Shown: positions 32,940 to 41,701, counted from the stretch's first letter. The stretch is 64,000 nucleotides of DNA from Hymenobacter latericoloratus (GCF_014199535.1 NZ_JACHNV010000004.1:186001-250000); one strand, 5' to 3'. The notes: generated from the letters alone by a model not told the origin. Numbers and translations: made by a program.

Positions 32940-33121
32940 TCGCAGATTGACGCGGATTTGCTGGATTACGCAGATTTTGGTGGCCACCACCGGGTATCCA
33001 GAAAAGCCAAAAACAAGTAAGGCTTGCCATATGGCAAGCCTTACTTGTTTTTGGAGCTTGTGTCAGATTAAGCCTCGTCACCAAAATCCGCGTAATCCAG
33101 CAAATCCGCGTCAATCTGCGA
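32940..33121. repeat. Large nested inverted repeat with internal perfect palindrome
   Basis: Outer arms 32940-32982 and 33079-33121 are 43 nt with one mismatch. In the centre, 33007-33054 is a 48-nt perfect palindrome with no loop (centre CCATATGG) containing T5 and A5 tracts, which can terminate both fadE and the convergent gene. The outer arms begin within two bases of the fadE stop and end two bases before the stop of the next gene, so the element exactly fills the gap. Confidence 0.85.
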
Positions 33122-33122
33122 G

Positions 33123-34571
33123 TTACTTAACCACAATCTTGTTTAGCATCAGGGCGGCTGATTTCTTGCTGGGTCGGCTCACGCCGATAAGAGTTTTGGG
33201 GTCCAGCCAAGTGGTGAAATCCTTCACGTAGGACGGATTCTGGTCCGAAGCCACGTTCAGGCCCAGGCTTTTCGGGGGCTGCACCGTGCCGTTCAGGGCG
33301 TTGATGCGGCGCAGGTACAGATCGGATTTGTTTTTGATTTTCTCCCAAGTCACTACCTGCAGCTCCGGGCCAAACAGGGCCGCGCGGTAGCTGATGCTGC
33401 TGAAGCCCTCGGTAGCGGGTGCTACCTGGTCTTTGGCGATGATACGATGCCAGGTGGGCGTTTGAAATTCGTTGTAGCCAAACAAGTGCAGCTCACGGGT
33501 ATGGCCGGGCGAGTCGTCGCCGCCTTCTTCGTATTTCTTTTCGCCTACCACTACCAGCTGCTGTTCAGCGGTGAGCAGCAAGTCAGTTAGGTACACATCC
33601 TCCAGGCGCTTGGCAGTAGTGGCGGTGGCCTGGTTAACTTCCTGCAGGTAGGCCGGGGTAAATTTGACTTCCGGGGCGAACTTCATTTCCCCTTCGCCCA
33701 AGAAGTCAAACTTCACCACCTTCAGACTGTAGTACAGGCCAGTTTCCCGCTCGTTGCAGATAGCGGCCGCGTAGAGTGTGTTGTCGGGCTGCAGAGCAAA
33801 GCGCGAGTCGAATACGTTTACCTCTTTGCCCCCAAACGTGCCCCCCACGGAAACCGACATGACCTTCACCTCCGGGGAATCGTTGCGGTAGCGGCGCACG
33901 GCCAGTTTCTTCATGCCGTCGCTCACCAGGGTCACAAACTGGGAGCCGTCGTTGCCAACGTGCACGGTAGTCGAGAAAAAGCCGCCCTGGTCATGGAAGT
34001 CATAGGTACGCTCCTTTAGCTTCTGCAGCTTCTCATCGTACACCACGGCACTGATGGCCCGGATTTGCTCCTCGCGGGTGAGGTAGCGCCATACCACTAG
34101 CTTGGTGCCATCAGCCGAGAAGGCCGCGCCCGGGCGCCGGTCGCGCGAGCCGGTTTCCAGGAGCTTTTTGGCAGCCGACTTCTGACCGGTAGCCAAGTTA
34201 ATGGTGTAGGCACTGAGCTGCTGGGCTGCTCCTGCCGAATGCACAACAACGGTTGCCTGACCAGCACTTTGCGCAAAGGCGTCGATGGTTTCGCCGGCGC
34301 TCAGGGGTAGGGAAGTAGCCCACAGGCGTTTGAGGTCGGCGTCGTACCGCTCTACTGCGTATTCCGTGGCCGACTTATGGGCCAGTATTACAAAGCCGCC
34401 GGTGGGCAAGGCCAGGGTTTTACGCGTTACGCGTTGATTGTAACGGTCGTCGGCGCGCTCGGGCAGGTAGCTAAACGGTGCCGATTTAACCCGTTGAGCT
34501 ACTACCAGCGCTGGTGCCGTCAGGAAGCTAGTCAGCGTCAGCCCAGTGGCAATCAGAAAAGAAAAGCGCAC
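33123..34571 (-). CDS. Secreted protein of unknown function
   Basis: 482 residues from a GTG start (MRFSFLIATGLTLTSF), with a signal peptide cut near VVAQ. The mature protein has many alternating beta-strand segments with recurring DGTKLVVW, DNTLYAAAI and QLVVVGEKKY patterns, suggesting a beta-propeller or similar repeat fold. It ends ASDQNPSYVKDFTTWLDPKT and a basic tail. No enzyme motif or sorting domain is visible. It is probably periplasmic or surface-exposed. No informative neighbour: convergent with fadE and divergent from a small secreted protein. Confidence 0.65.
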   Translation of the reverse strand: MRFSFLIATGLTLTSFLTAPALVVAQRVKSAPFSYLPERADDRYNQRVTRKTLALPTGGFVILAHKSATEYAVERYDADLKRLWATSLPLSAGETIDAFAQSAGQATVVVHSAGAAQQLSAYTINLATGQKSAAKKLLETGSRDRRPGAAFSADGTKLVVWRYLTREEQIRAISAVVYDEKLQKLKERTYDFHDQGGFFSTTVHVGNDGSQFVTLVSDGMKKLAVRRYRNDSPEVKVMSVSVGGTFGGKEVNVFDSRFALQPDNTLYAAAICNERETGLYYSLKVVKFDFLGEGEMKFAPEVKFTPAYLQEVNQATATTAKRLEDVYLTDLLLTAEQQLVVVGEKKYEEGGDDSPGHTRELHLFGYNEFQTPTWHRIIAKDQVAPATEGFSSISYRAALFGPELQVVTWEKIKNKSDLYLRRINALNGTVQPPKSLGLNVASDQNPSYVKDFTTWLDPKTLIGVSRPSKKSAALMLNKIVVK

Positions 34572-34988
34572 GAAGAAAAGCGGTTAAGTAGAACAGGAAG
34601 CCAAGTGAAAACAGGATTCTCCAAAGGTACCTAACTTCGGCAGTACTCCGCTTATTTATGGAGCGCCCGCGCGGACTCTTTCCAGCAAAGGCCAGTATTA
34701 TATATTCTTAATGCGAAATGGGTGTTTTTCTAAAGTTGTATTCCGATCTTTGCCCCCGCAATGGGGAGCCTACCCCTACAAAACGAGGCTGAACGCACCG
34801 GGGAGCAATATTCTGAAATATGAATTTTAAATGTTGCTCGTCTGAGTGGGCAGATTCGGGTAGGTAGGCTAATCCGTGGCTGATAAAATTTTGTGCTTTT
34901 TTTCTTTATCCCAACTTCAGCCACCCCCGTTGGCTGATTGGCCTAAAATTTGCCACCAGACGGCACTGTCATCATCAGGTAGATTACT
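34572..34988. other. Long AT-richer intergenic region with repeated TGGCTGA words
   Basis: 417 nt. GTGGCTGA (34877-34884) is complementary to TCAGCCAC (34917-34924), and TCAGCCA (34917-34923) also pairs with TGGCTGA (34931-34937) across a 7-nt loop; poly-T tracts lie between. Further upstream AGCAATATT/AATGTTGCT can form a 9-bp stem. This could be a regulatory leader or a small RNA. No ORF here is convincing. Confidence 0.35.
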
Positions 34989-35225
34989 ATGAAATCTTTA
35001 CTTCGTTTTGTTCTTATGATCTCGCTGGTAGTTGCCGGCAAGCTGACCCAGCAGAGCCATGTAGCTTCTGCATCGGCTGCTCGTACCGTCTGGCAGATTC
35101 CGGCTCAGAACGCTTCTTTCTTTGAAAGCCAGAATGCTATCAAGCGAAAGACCAACCAGGGTGGCGGAAGCTACTTCTGGCAAGCGACGGCTCCCACCAC
35201 CATACATGCCACCACTTTAGAGTAG
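34989..35225 (+). CDS. Small secreted protein (78 aa)
   Basis: A signal peptide (MKSLLRFVLMISLVVAGKLT, cut probably around HVASASA) precedes about 45 mature residues with NASFFESQNAIKRKTNQGGG and an aromatic/Thr end. I recognise no family. It has its own strong terminator right after the stop and a long untranslated upstream region, so it is a real transcription unit. It is probably periplasmic or exported. Confidence 0.6.
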   Translation: MKSLLRFVLMISLVVAGKLTQQSHVASASAARTVWQIPAQNASFFESQNAIKRKTNQGGGSYFWQATAPTTIHATTLE

Positions 35226-35234
35226 ATCCTCGGT

Positions 35235-35262
35235 AAGCGTCTTTTCCAAAGATGCTTTTTTT
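35235..35262 (+). terminator. Terminator after the small secreted protein
   Basis: AAGCGTCTTT (35235-35244) pairs with AAAGATGCTT (35248-35257) with one G-U pair, followed by T5. Confidence 0.8.
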
Positions 35263-35278
35263 ATGGGTCACCGGAAAG

Positions 35279-35325
35279 GAAAGGCCTACCCCCGCGCTTG
35301 CAGCCAAGCGTGAGGGTAGGCCTTC
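35279..35325 (-). terminator. Terminator after recG
   Basis: AAGGCCTACCC (from 35281) pairs with GGGTAGGCCTT (to 35323), plus an inner CGCTTG/CAAGCG stem. On the minus strand it is followed by TTTCC. Confidence 0.7.
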
Positions 35326-35347
35326 CGTTGTAATGTTGATTCGGCAA

Positions 35348-37447
35348 TTAGCTGATGCGGCTCCAGTTGACCGCCGTAGCCGGCAAACTTTCAATATGCC
35401 GCCGAATAGCAACGTTTTCGGGTTTGTTCAGCCCCGGATCCTCGTTGATGAGCTGTTGGGCAGCGGCGCGGCTCTCAGTTAGAATGCGGCCATCCTTGGC
35501 CAGATCCGCAATAAGCAGGTCCAGCACTCCGCTCTGCTGGGTGCCCATCAGGTCGCCGGGACCGCGCAGCTTCAGGTCAATGTCGGCAATTTCGAAGCCG
35601 TTGTTGGTGCGCACCATGGTTTCGATGCGGGTCCGGGAGTCTTTGCTGAGCTTGTAACCACTCATCAGAATGCAATAGCTCTGCTCGGCCCCGCGCCCTA
35701 CCCGGCCCCTGAGCTGGTGGAGTTGGGAGAGGCCAAATCGCTCGGTGCTTTCAATGACCATTACGGAAGCGTTGGGCACGTTTACGCCGACCTCAATAAC
35801 GGTGGTAGCCACCATAATCTGGGTTTCGTTTTTGAGAAAGCGCTGCATTTCGGCATCCTTCTCGGCGGCGCTCATGCGGCCGTGCACAATGCTGATCTGG
35901 AACTCCGGGAAGGCGCGGGCCACGCTTTCGTACCCATCCATGAGGTCCTTGTAGTCGGCCATGGTCTCGCTTTCCTCAATGAGCGGGTACACGATGTACA
36001 CCTGCCGGCCCAGCCGAATCTGGTCGCGCAGGAAGCCGAATACTTTCAGCCGGTTGGAATCAAAACGGTGCACCGTAACGATGGGCTTGCGGCCGGCCGG
36101 CAGCTCATCAATTACCGACACATCCAGGTCGCCGTAGAGCGTCATGGCCAGGGTGCGCGGGATGGGCGTCGCCGTCATGACCAACACATGGGGAATGACG
36201 TGCGGATTTTTCTGCCAGAGCTTGGAGCGTTGGGCTACCCCAAACCGGTGCTGCTCATCCATGATGGTGAGGCCCAGATTGCGGAACTGCACCACGTCTT
36301 CGAGCAGGGCGTGCGTGCCCACCAGCATGTGCATCTCGCCGGAGCGCAGCTGCTCGTGCAGCACCCGGCGCTCGGCGGTGCGCGTGCTGCCCGTAAGCTT
36401 CCCGATTTTCAGCCCCAGCATATCGGCAAAGTGCTTGAGGCCGGTGTAGTGCTGATCGGCCAGGATTTCGGTGGGCGCCATCAGGCAGCTTTGGGCTCCG
36501 TTGTCGGCGGCCATGAGCATGCTGATGAAGGCCACGATGGTTTTACCCGAGCCCACGTCGCCCTGCAGCAAGCGGTTCATCTGCTGGCCCGAGCAGAAAT
36601 CCTTGTAGATATCGTGAATCACCCGCTTCTGCGCGCCCGTCAGGTCGAAGGGCATCACGTTCTTGTAGAAGTGCACCAGAGTAGGCACTTCCTTGAAAAT
36701 CTGGCCCGCCAGCGTGACTTTGCGCTGATCCTTCTGGCGCAGCAGCTTCAGCTGCACGTAGAACAGCTCCTCGAACTTCAGCCGGAAGCGGGCCGCCTGC
36801 AGTAATTCGGTGCTCTGCGGAAAGTGAATCTGCTGGAGCGCCGTGGCTTTGCCCATCAGGCCATACTGCCGGATTAAGTCCTCCGACAGCGTTTCGTGCA
36901 CCTGAGGGAGAGCAATCTTAAGCAAGTCGGCCACCATGCGGGCAATGGCTTTGCTGTCGACGCGGTGGTAGTTCTTGAGCTTTTCGGAGGTGTTGTACAC
37001 CGGCTGCAGGTAGCTCTGGCCGGGCTTCTGCTCGGTTACTTCTTCCATTTCCGGGTGGGCCATCTGGGGCCGGCCCTGAAACAGGGTGGGTTTACCAAAA
37101 ACGATGTACTCCTGGTGATTCTTAATCACCTTTTCCAGGTAGTTGACGCCCTTAAACCACACGACTTCCAGCTCGCCGCTGGCATCGGCTACCTTGGCCA
37201 CCATGCGCTTCTTCGGGCCTTCACCTACTACCTCCCGGTTGCGCAGAATGCCCTTTACCTGCACGTAAGGCAAGTCGTCGTGCAGGTCGCAGATGTTATA
37301 AAACTGAGTGCGGTCGAGGTAGCGGAAGGGGTAGCGCTGAATCAGGTCACCGTAGGTAAACAGGTTCAGCTCTTTCTGCAGCAGCTGGGCCCGCTGCAAG
37401 CCTACCCCGCGCAGGTATTCTAGTTTCGTCTGAAAGAAATTACTCAT
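35348..37447 (-). CDS. recG: ATP-dependent DNA helicase RecG
   Basis: 699 residues. The N-terminal wedge and OB domain (about 1-200; YLRGVGLQRAQLLQKELNLF, PYVQVKGILRN) is followed by superfamily-2 helicase motifs: I LLQGDVGSGKTIVAF, II MDEQHRFG (DEQH box), III VMTATPIPRTLAMT, and IV-VI ending in QLHQLRGRVGRGAEQSYCIL. It rewinds stalled replication forks and branch-migrates recombination intermediates. Length is normal. It is followed on the minus strand by a terminator and lies 80 nt downstream of gldD. Confidence 0.96.
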   Translation of the reverse strand: MSNFFQTKLEYLRGVGLQRAQLLQKELNLFTYGDLIQRYPFRYLDRTQFYNICDLHDDLPYVQVKGILRNREVVGEGPKKRMVAKVADASGELEVVWFKGVNYLEKVIKNHQEYIVFGKPTLFQGRPQMAHPEMEEVTEQKPGQSYLQPVYNTSEKLKNYHRVDSKAIARMVADLLKIALPQVHETLSEDLIRQYGLMGKATALQQIHFPQSTELLQAARFRLKFEELFYVQLKLLRQKDQRKVTLAGQIFKEVPTLVHFYKNVMPFDLTGAQKRVIHDIYKDFCSGQQMNRLLQGDVGSGKTIVAFISMLMAADNGAQSCLMAPTEILADQHYTGLKHFADMLGLKIGKLTGSTRTAERRVLHEQLRSGEMHMLVGTHALLEDVVQFRNLGLTIMDEQHRFGVAQRSKLWQKNPHVIPHVLVMTATPIPRTLAMTLYGDLDVSVIDELPAGRKPIVTVHRFDSNRLKVFGFLRDQIRLGRQVYIVYPLIEESETMADYKDLMDGYESVARAFPEFQISIVHGRMSAAEKDAEMQRFLKNETQIMVATTVIEVGVNVPNASVMVIESTERFGLSQLHQLRGRVGRGAEQSYCILMSGYKLSKDSRTRIETMVRTNNGFEIADIDLKLRGPGDLMGTQQSGVLDLLIADLAKDGRILTESRAAAQQLINEDPGLNKPENVAIRRHIESLPATAVNWSRIS

Positions 37448-37527
37448 ACAGCTATGAGAAATGAGTCCTGGAAGTCCGGAAAGTAGATCGAGCGGTAGCT
37501 ACAATCTGCTTATTCCTCCGGGCGGGC

Positions 37528-38124
37528 TCATTGATACTGCAACGTGTTCAACATCCGCACGATGTCCTGCTTCACGTACTCGATGACCGGAGCCAGTGAA
37601 TCGTTGGCCGTAGCCGTGCGGAAGTACAGGGCGCCCCGGAAGAAGTGCTTGGTGCTGTCGGTGGTATAGAACTGAAACTGGCTGGGTACTTCGCCCTGCA
37701 GCTCAAACACCGAAATGCGCATGCCGTTGGGCGTTTTCAGCACGTTTTCGTCAATAGCCGTGGCCTTGATTTCGTGCTTGCTGGTGAGCTTGCGCGCGTC
37801 TTCCAGCAGCTTGCCGTAGAGCTGCGGCTTTCCGGCTAGGTCAGCGTACGTAATCTGCACGTTGGCCTGCAGCGTGGGGTAGTAGATATTGATCCAGTGG
37901 GGCTGGGCCAGGTAGGAAGAATCGCGCAGCACCTTGGCATGGCGCGAGTACTCAAACCGGTACGGGTGCCCCGGCGCCAGCATCTGATACGCGTGGGGCG
38001 GCAGGTCGATGCGGTTATAGCCTTTGGGCTTGGGCGTGAAATCGGGGGTAGAAGTACAGCCTACCGCCAAAGCCAGCAACGTAAAAACCGCGCCTCCGGC
38101 GCGTAGCATTCGGGAATAAGCCAT
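37528..38124 (-). CDS. gldD: Gliding motility lipoprotein GldD
   Basis: 198 residues from the ATG at 38124 ([17 protein letters not shown]); the signal ends in the lipobox LAVGC. The mature part begins [20 protein letters not shown], a typical GldD start, and continues with [31 protein letters not shown] and [18 protein letters not shown]. GldD is required for gliding in Flavobacterium and is associated with the type IX secretion machinery; many non-gliding Bacteroidota keep it. Here it lies in a recG-gldD-ssb-mutY cluster, and a gldD-ssb-mutY arrangement recurs in this phylum. Confidence 0.88.
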   Translation of the reverse strand: MAYSRMLRAGGAVFTLLALAVGCTSTPDFTPKPKGYNRIDLPPHAYQMLAPGHPYRFEYSRHAKVLRDSSYLAQPHWINIYYPTLQANVQITYADLAGKPQLYGKLLEDARKLTSKHEIKATAIDENVLKTPNGMRISVFELQGEVPSQFQFYTTDSTKHFFRGALYFRTATANDSLAPVIEYVKQDIVRMLNTLQYQ

Positions 38125-38212
38125 GCGTAGCAAAAGCAAATGAACTAGCAAAGGTAGCATAAGAATAGATGCACGTCCGTGGCGTGCTACCCCTGCCAAG
38201 GGACTAAATCAA

Positions 38213-38242
38213 TGCAAAAAGCCCCGGCAAAACCGGGGCTTT
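38213..38242 (-). terminator. Terminator after ssb
   Basis: AAAGCCCCGG pairs with CCGGGGCTTT (38218-38242), 5-nt loop. On the minus strand it is followed by TTTGC. Confidence 0.8.
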
Positions 38243-38264
38243 CGTGCGCAGGTACCGGACCCGC

Positions 38265-38693
38265 CTAAAACGGCAGCTGATCCAGCTCTGGTTCCTGCCG
38301 GAAGGTAGTGGGCACTTCAGCCGCTGCGGGAGCAGAAGCTGACGCGCCTTCACTGCCCTGGGGCCGGCCACCAAGCATGGAAATTTCGTCGGCTATGATT
38401 TCAGTGATGTAGCGCGTCTGGTTATCCTTATCCTGGTACTGCCGGGTCCGGATTTTACCCTCCACGTACACCTGCTGGCCTTTGCGCAGATACTTTTCGG
38501 CTAGCTCGGCGAGGCCGCGCCAGGCCGCAATGTTGTGCCACTCTGTGCGCTCTACGCGGTTGCCCTGCTTGTCCTTATAGTACTCGTTGGTTGCCAAGGT
38601 GAAGTGAGCAACGCTGGCTCCGCCTTCCAGGTGCCGGACTTCCGGGTCCTTGCCTAGGTTGCCTACCAGAATAACTTTGTTTACGCCTGCCAT
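38265..38693 (-). CDS. ssb: Single-stranded DNA-binding protein
   Basis: 142 residues. The OB-fold occupies residues 3-108 ([60 protein letters not shown]). An Ala/Ser/Pro-rich linker leads to the conserved acidic tip ending ELDQLPF, which recruits DNA-repair partners. It coats ssDNA in replication and repair. Encoded next to mutY and gldD. Confidence 0.94.
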   Translation of the reverse strand: MAGVNKVILVGNLGKDPEVRHLEGGASVAHFTLATNEYYKDKQGNRVERTEWHNIAAWRGLAELAEKYLRKGQQVYVEGKIRTRQYQDKDNQTRYITEIIADEISMLGGRPQGSEGASASAPAAAEVPTTFRQEPELDQLPF

Positions 38694-38779
38694 ATGCTTG
38701 AGGGTTAGTTGCTTGAAAATGAAAATAGGGGGTGTTGCAGGTATAAAGATATTGAATAAAATCTATTTTGCCAAGTATT

Positions 38780-39880
38780 TTAGGCTTCAACACCTAAGTA
38801 TTTGCTAAGATAATTAGTTATAAGCACGGGCTTTGGTAGCTCCTCAATTGCCGCCGCCCGGTAAGCGACTAGGCCGGCCTTTGCCAAGGCCGGCGGGGGT
38901 AGGGGCTCCGCCAGTTGTACCAGATGAAAACGTGCTTCTACTTTCTGGTGGCTCAGCACGTGCCGCAAGCTGCGCACAGGCTCCTCTACTTGATTGGCCG
39001 CGAAACGGCCGCCCAGCAGTTCCACCGCGTCAACCACCTGCTGGGCCGGCAGCTCAGCGGTTTCCGCTTCGTGCAGAGCAAAATCGTAGAGGCCCTCCCA
39101 AATATCTTTGGGGCCCCGCTTACGCATATACAAGGTGTCTTCGTGGCGCAGTACCAGGTAGTGAAAGTAGCGAGTGCGCGCGGCCTTGGCTTTGCTTTTT
39201 ACGGGCAGTTCCTGCACCATGCCGTGCTGAAAAGCATAGCACTGGCTTTGCAGCGGGCAAAACAAACAGTCGGGCTTTACCGGAGTGCACTGAATAGCGC
39301 CGAACTCCATAATGGCTTGGTTGAACTCAGCGGGCTGCGCCGCCGGAATCAGCGTGTCGGCCAGCTGCTGGAACACTTTGCGGCTGGCCGGGGCGGCAAT
39401 GTCCTGGGTCAGGCCGAACATGCGTGCCAGCACCCGGTACACGTTGCCATCAAGCACGGCTACCTGCTCATCGTAAGCAAAGGATGCAATGGCGGCGGCC
39501 GTGTACTGCCCTACCCCCCGCAGCTTCAGCAACCCTTCGTAAGAGCCCGGAAACGTGCCTCCAAACTCCTGCACCACCTGCTGAGCTGTATGGTGCATGT
39601 TGCGGGCCCGCGAATAGTAGCCCAGGCCCTGCCAGTGGCGCAGCACCTCATCCTGCGGCGCGGCGGCCAGCTCATGCACCGTGGGGTAGCTGGTAATGAA
39701 ATTGAGGTAGTAAGGAAGTCCTTGTTTCACGCGGGTTTGCTGCAGAATTACCTCCGACAGCCAGATGGCATACGGGTCGCGGGTATGGCGCCAGGGCAGG
39801 TCGCGGCGGTGACGCGGGTACCAGTTCAGCAGCGCCGCCGCAAACCACGGGTGGGAAGAAGGAGTTTGAGGGAAAGTCAA
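38780..39880 (-). CDS. mutY: Adenine DNA glycosylase
   Basis: About 366 residues from a TTG at 39880 (reading MTFPQTPSSHPWFAAALLNW). The frame is open to 39982, but that longer start is also TTG and overlaps the HU promoter. Motifs: RDLPWRHTRDPYAIWLSEVI, the helix-hairpin-helix LKLRGVGQYTAAAIASFAY, catalytic Asp in VLDGNVYRVLARM, and the Fe-S cluster Cys pattern CTPVKPDCLFCPLQSQC. A C-terminal NUDIX-like domain recognises 8-oxoguanine (about 235-366). It removes A mispaired with 8-oxoG. Confidence 0.92.
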   Translation of the reverse strand: MTFPQTPSSHPWFAAALLNWYPRHRRDLPWRHTRDPYAIWLSEVILQQTRVKQGLPYYLNFITSYPTVHELAAAPQDEVLRHWQGLGYYSRARNMHHTAQQVVQEFGGTFPGSYEGLLKLRGVGQYTAAAIASFAYDEQVAVLDGNVYRVLARMFGLTQDIAAPASRKVFQQLADTLIPAAQPAEFNQAIMEFGAIQCTPVKPDCLFCPLQSQCYAFQHGMVQELPVKSKAKAARTRYFHYLVLRHEDTLYMRKRGPKDIWEGLYDFALHEAETAELPAQQVVDAVELLGGRFAANQVEEPVRSLRHVLSHQKVEARFHLVQLAEPLPPPALAKAGLVAYRAAAIEELPKPVLITNYLSKYLGVEA

Positions 39881-39941
39881 GGCTTTGAGAAAGAATAAGT
39901 TGGATGCAACCGGGGAAGCCTCCCGGAATGCGGCGAAACCG

Positions 39942-39972
39942 TTTGTAAAACCAAAAAAGCAGGCTACCTTTG
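39942..39972 (+). promoter_or_regulatory. Complete Bacteroidota-type promoter for the HU gene
   Basis: TTTG (39942-39945), 19-nt spacer, TACCTTTG (39965-39972): an exact match to the -33/-7 consensus TTTG-N19-TAnnTTTG. The predicted transcription start is about 100 nt before the GTG codon. Confidence 0.8.
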
Positions 39973-39980
39973 TGCCCCTC

Positions 39981-40021
39981 AAAACGTAGGCAAACTCTTA
40001 CCGGGCAAGTGCTTACGTTTT
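39981..40021 (+). promoter_or_regulatory. 5' leader hairpin of the HU mRNA
   Basis: AAAACGTA (39981-39988) pairs with TACGTTTT (40014-40021), directly at the predicted 5' end of the transcript. It could stabilise the mRNA or take part in control of HU synthesis. Confidence 0.45.
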
Positions 40022-40078
40022 GGGGAACGGCATAAGTTGCCAGCAGAACATTTTTCACTCCCTAGTACACTTACCAGC

Positions 40079-40381
40079 GTGACTAAAGCAGAAGTAATTG
40101 CCGAAATTGCCGACAAGACCGGCATCGAGAAAGCAGACGTTTCGGCTACCGTAGAAGCCTTCTTCAAAGTGGTGAAGGACTCCATGGCCGAAGGCAACAA
40201 CATCTATGTGCGTGGTTTTGGCTCCTTCGTGAACAAAAAACGCGCTAAGAAAGTAGCCCGTAACATCTCGAAAAACACGTCGATTATCATCGACGAGCAC
40301 TTCATCCCGAGCTTCAAGCCGTCCAAGACCTTCATTGGCAAGATCAAGAACAGCAAGAAGATCAAAGAACTGGCTGCCTAA
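40079..40381 (+). CDS. HU/IHF-family DNA-binding protein
   Basis: 100 residues from a GTG start at 40079 (reading MTKAEVIAEIADKTGIEKAD). The HU fold is complete: dimerising helices, then the beta-arm region VRGFGSFVNKKRAKKVARNI and the FKPSKTFIGKIKN end. It bends and compacts DNA. The frame extends upstream to 40037, but the GTG fits the family's N-terminus and the promoter. Strong promoter and leader hairpin suggest high, regulated expression. Confidence 0.92.
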   Translation: MTKAEVIAEIADKTGIEKADVSATVEAFFKVVKDSMAEGNNIYVRGFGSFVNKKRAKKVARNISKNTSIIIDEHFIPSFKPSKTFIGKIKNSKKIKELAA

Positions 40382-40464
40382 TCACCTGTTGTTGTAATAT
40401 TGCTGGCTGAGCCGCTGGGAATTCCTGCCTGGGAAGCCCGGCGGCCTGCTTTTTTCTCGTCCTG

Positions 40465-41370
40465 ATGACTACTACTTCCAAGCACCAACTTCTGATTCTG
40501 GCGCTGGCCGTCGTGCTGGTAGCCGGGCTGTTTTTGCTGCCCAAGGTAATCGTCAAGCCCAAAGAAGGGCGGGGAGAGTTGGCCCAGGATGCCGCCCAAA
40601 CCGCCACGCGCGACGGGGGCGGGCCGGCCACCAACGGCTCCAAGGCGGTAGCTTCGTCCGGGCAGCAGCCTACCACCGTAGGGCCGGAGCAGCCTCACAT
40701 GACGGTGGCGCCGGCTCAGCGCAGCGAAATTAATGGGCTGCTGACCAAGTACAAGGCCATTAACTCCGCCGACCTGACGGGCCGGCTGCAACTAGCCCAG
40801 CAACTGGCTGCCAAGTACAAAGCCATTGAGAAGTTCGACAGCGCGGGCTACTACTTCGAGCAGGTTGCCTTGGCTCGCCCCGGCGAGCAGGCCTGGAAGC
40901 GGGCCGCCGACGAGTACTTCGAAGCCTACAGCTTTGCAGCTACCGAGGAGCGGCAGAAGCTGCTGGGAGCGAAGTGTCAGGAGCTGTACGAGAAGGTGTT
41001 GAAAAACAACCCCGACAACCTCGACGCCAAAACTAACCTTGGTATGGCCTACATGGCCAGCGCCGATCCGGTGAAAGGCATTACGCTGATCCGGGAAGTT
41101 TTGGCCTCGGATCCACGCAACGAGAAAGCGCTGTATAACCTTGGTTTTCTGGCGATTCAGAGCGGCCAGTTCGACCGGGCCGTGGAGCGTTTCCAGGAAT
41201 TGATCAAGGTCAACGCCGAAAACGTCAACGGACAGTTTTATCTTGGCGTCGCTTTAGCCCAGACGGGCGCTAAGGCAGAAGCCCGGAAGGCCTTTGAAAA
41301 GGCCAAAAGCCTCAGCACTGATCCGGCCCTGGCCGCCTCGGTGGATGAGCAACTCCAGAAGCTGAACTAA
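40465..41370 (+). CDS. Membrane-anchored TPR protein
   Basis: 301 residues. A single N-terminal membrane anchor (LLILALAVVLVAGLFLLPKV, about 9-28), a low-complexity linker (35-80), then tetratricopeptide repeats from about 110 to 295, with the recognisable NPDNLDAKTNLGMAYMASAD and NEKALYNLGFLAIQSGQFDR units. It probably sits in the inner membrane with the repeats in the periplasm or cytosol. It lies between the HU gene and the small COX24-domain gene. Function unknown; interaction scaffold is likely. Confidence 0.75.
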   Translation: MTTTSKHQLLILALAVVLVAGLFLLPKVIVKPKEGRGELAQDAAQTATRDGGGPATNGSKAVASSGQQPTTVGPEQPHMTVAPAQRSEINGLLTKYKAINSADLTGRLQLAQQLAAKYKAIEKFDSAGYYFEQVALARPGEQAWKRAADEYFEAYSFAATEERQKLLGAKCQELYEKVLKNNPDNLDAKTNLGMAYMASADPVKGITLIREVLASDPRNEKALYNLGFLAIQSGQFDRAVERFQELIKVNAENVNGQFYLGVALAQTGAKAEARKAFEKAKSLSTDPALAASVDEQLQKLN

Positions 41371-41401
41371 GTATTTTTTACACCCTTAACCACTTCAACT
41401 C

Positions 41402-41491
41402 ATGCCCTGCGGTAAAAAGAGAAAGCGTCATAAGATTGCCACTCACAAGCGGAAGAAGCGTCTGCGCAAGAACCGTCACAAGAAGAAGTAA
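41402..41491 (+). CDS. AURKAIP1/COX24-domain small basic protein (29 aa)
   Basis: An open frame from ATG 41402 to TAA 41491 encodes 29 residues: MPCGKKRKRHKIATHKRKKR, then LRKNRHKKK. More than half the residues are Lys or Arg. It matches the AURKAIP1/COX24 domain, the motif of mitochondrial small-subunit protein mS38 and of the mycobacterial ribosomal protein bS22, so it is probably a small ribosomal protein. It lies 31 nt after the TPR gene and before rng. Genes this short are often missed. Confidence 0.8.
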   Translation: MPCGKKRKRHKIATHKRKKRLRKNRHKKK

Positions 41492-41596
41492 GCCCTCCCG
41501 GGGTTTGCTGGCGGCGTTTTTCTGCTGAAAAACATCCGTCTATCTCTCACTTAGGTTCTCTGAGAGTGGCCAGAAGTTTGCTTTCCCCGTGGCTTG

Positions 41597-41633
41597 AAAG
41601 GGAAGCTGGCGCCTCGTGCGCTGGCTTCCCTTT
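41597..41633 (+). other. Hairpin upstream of rng
   Basis: AAAGGGAAGC-TG-GCGC and GCGC-TG-GCTTCCCTTT form a long stem with a symmetric TG/TG internal loop and a 5-nt loop. The T tract is only three bases, so it is either a weak terminator for the COX24 gene or a structured rng leader. Confidence 0.5.
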
Positions 41634-41701
41634 GCGGGTTTCGGGGGTAGCGGCTTCCCTACTGGCTTGTTTCGGAGCCCCTTTTCTAACCGCTTAATCC
41701 A

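Noticed and set aside
35717..36805. 362-codon open frame antisense to recG
   Set aside because: Opposite RecG helicase motifs; His/Val-rich antisense composition.
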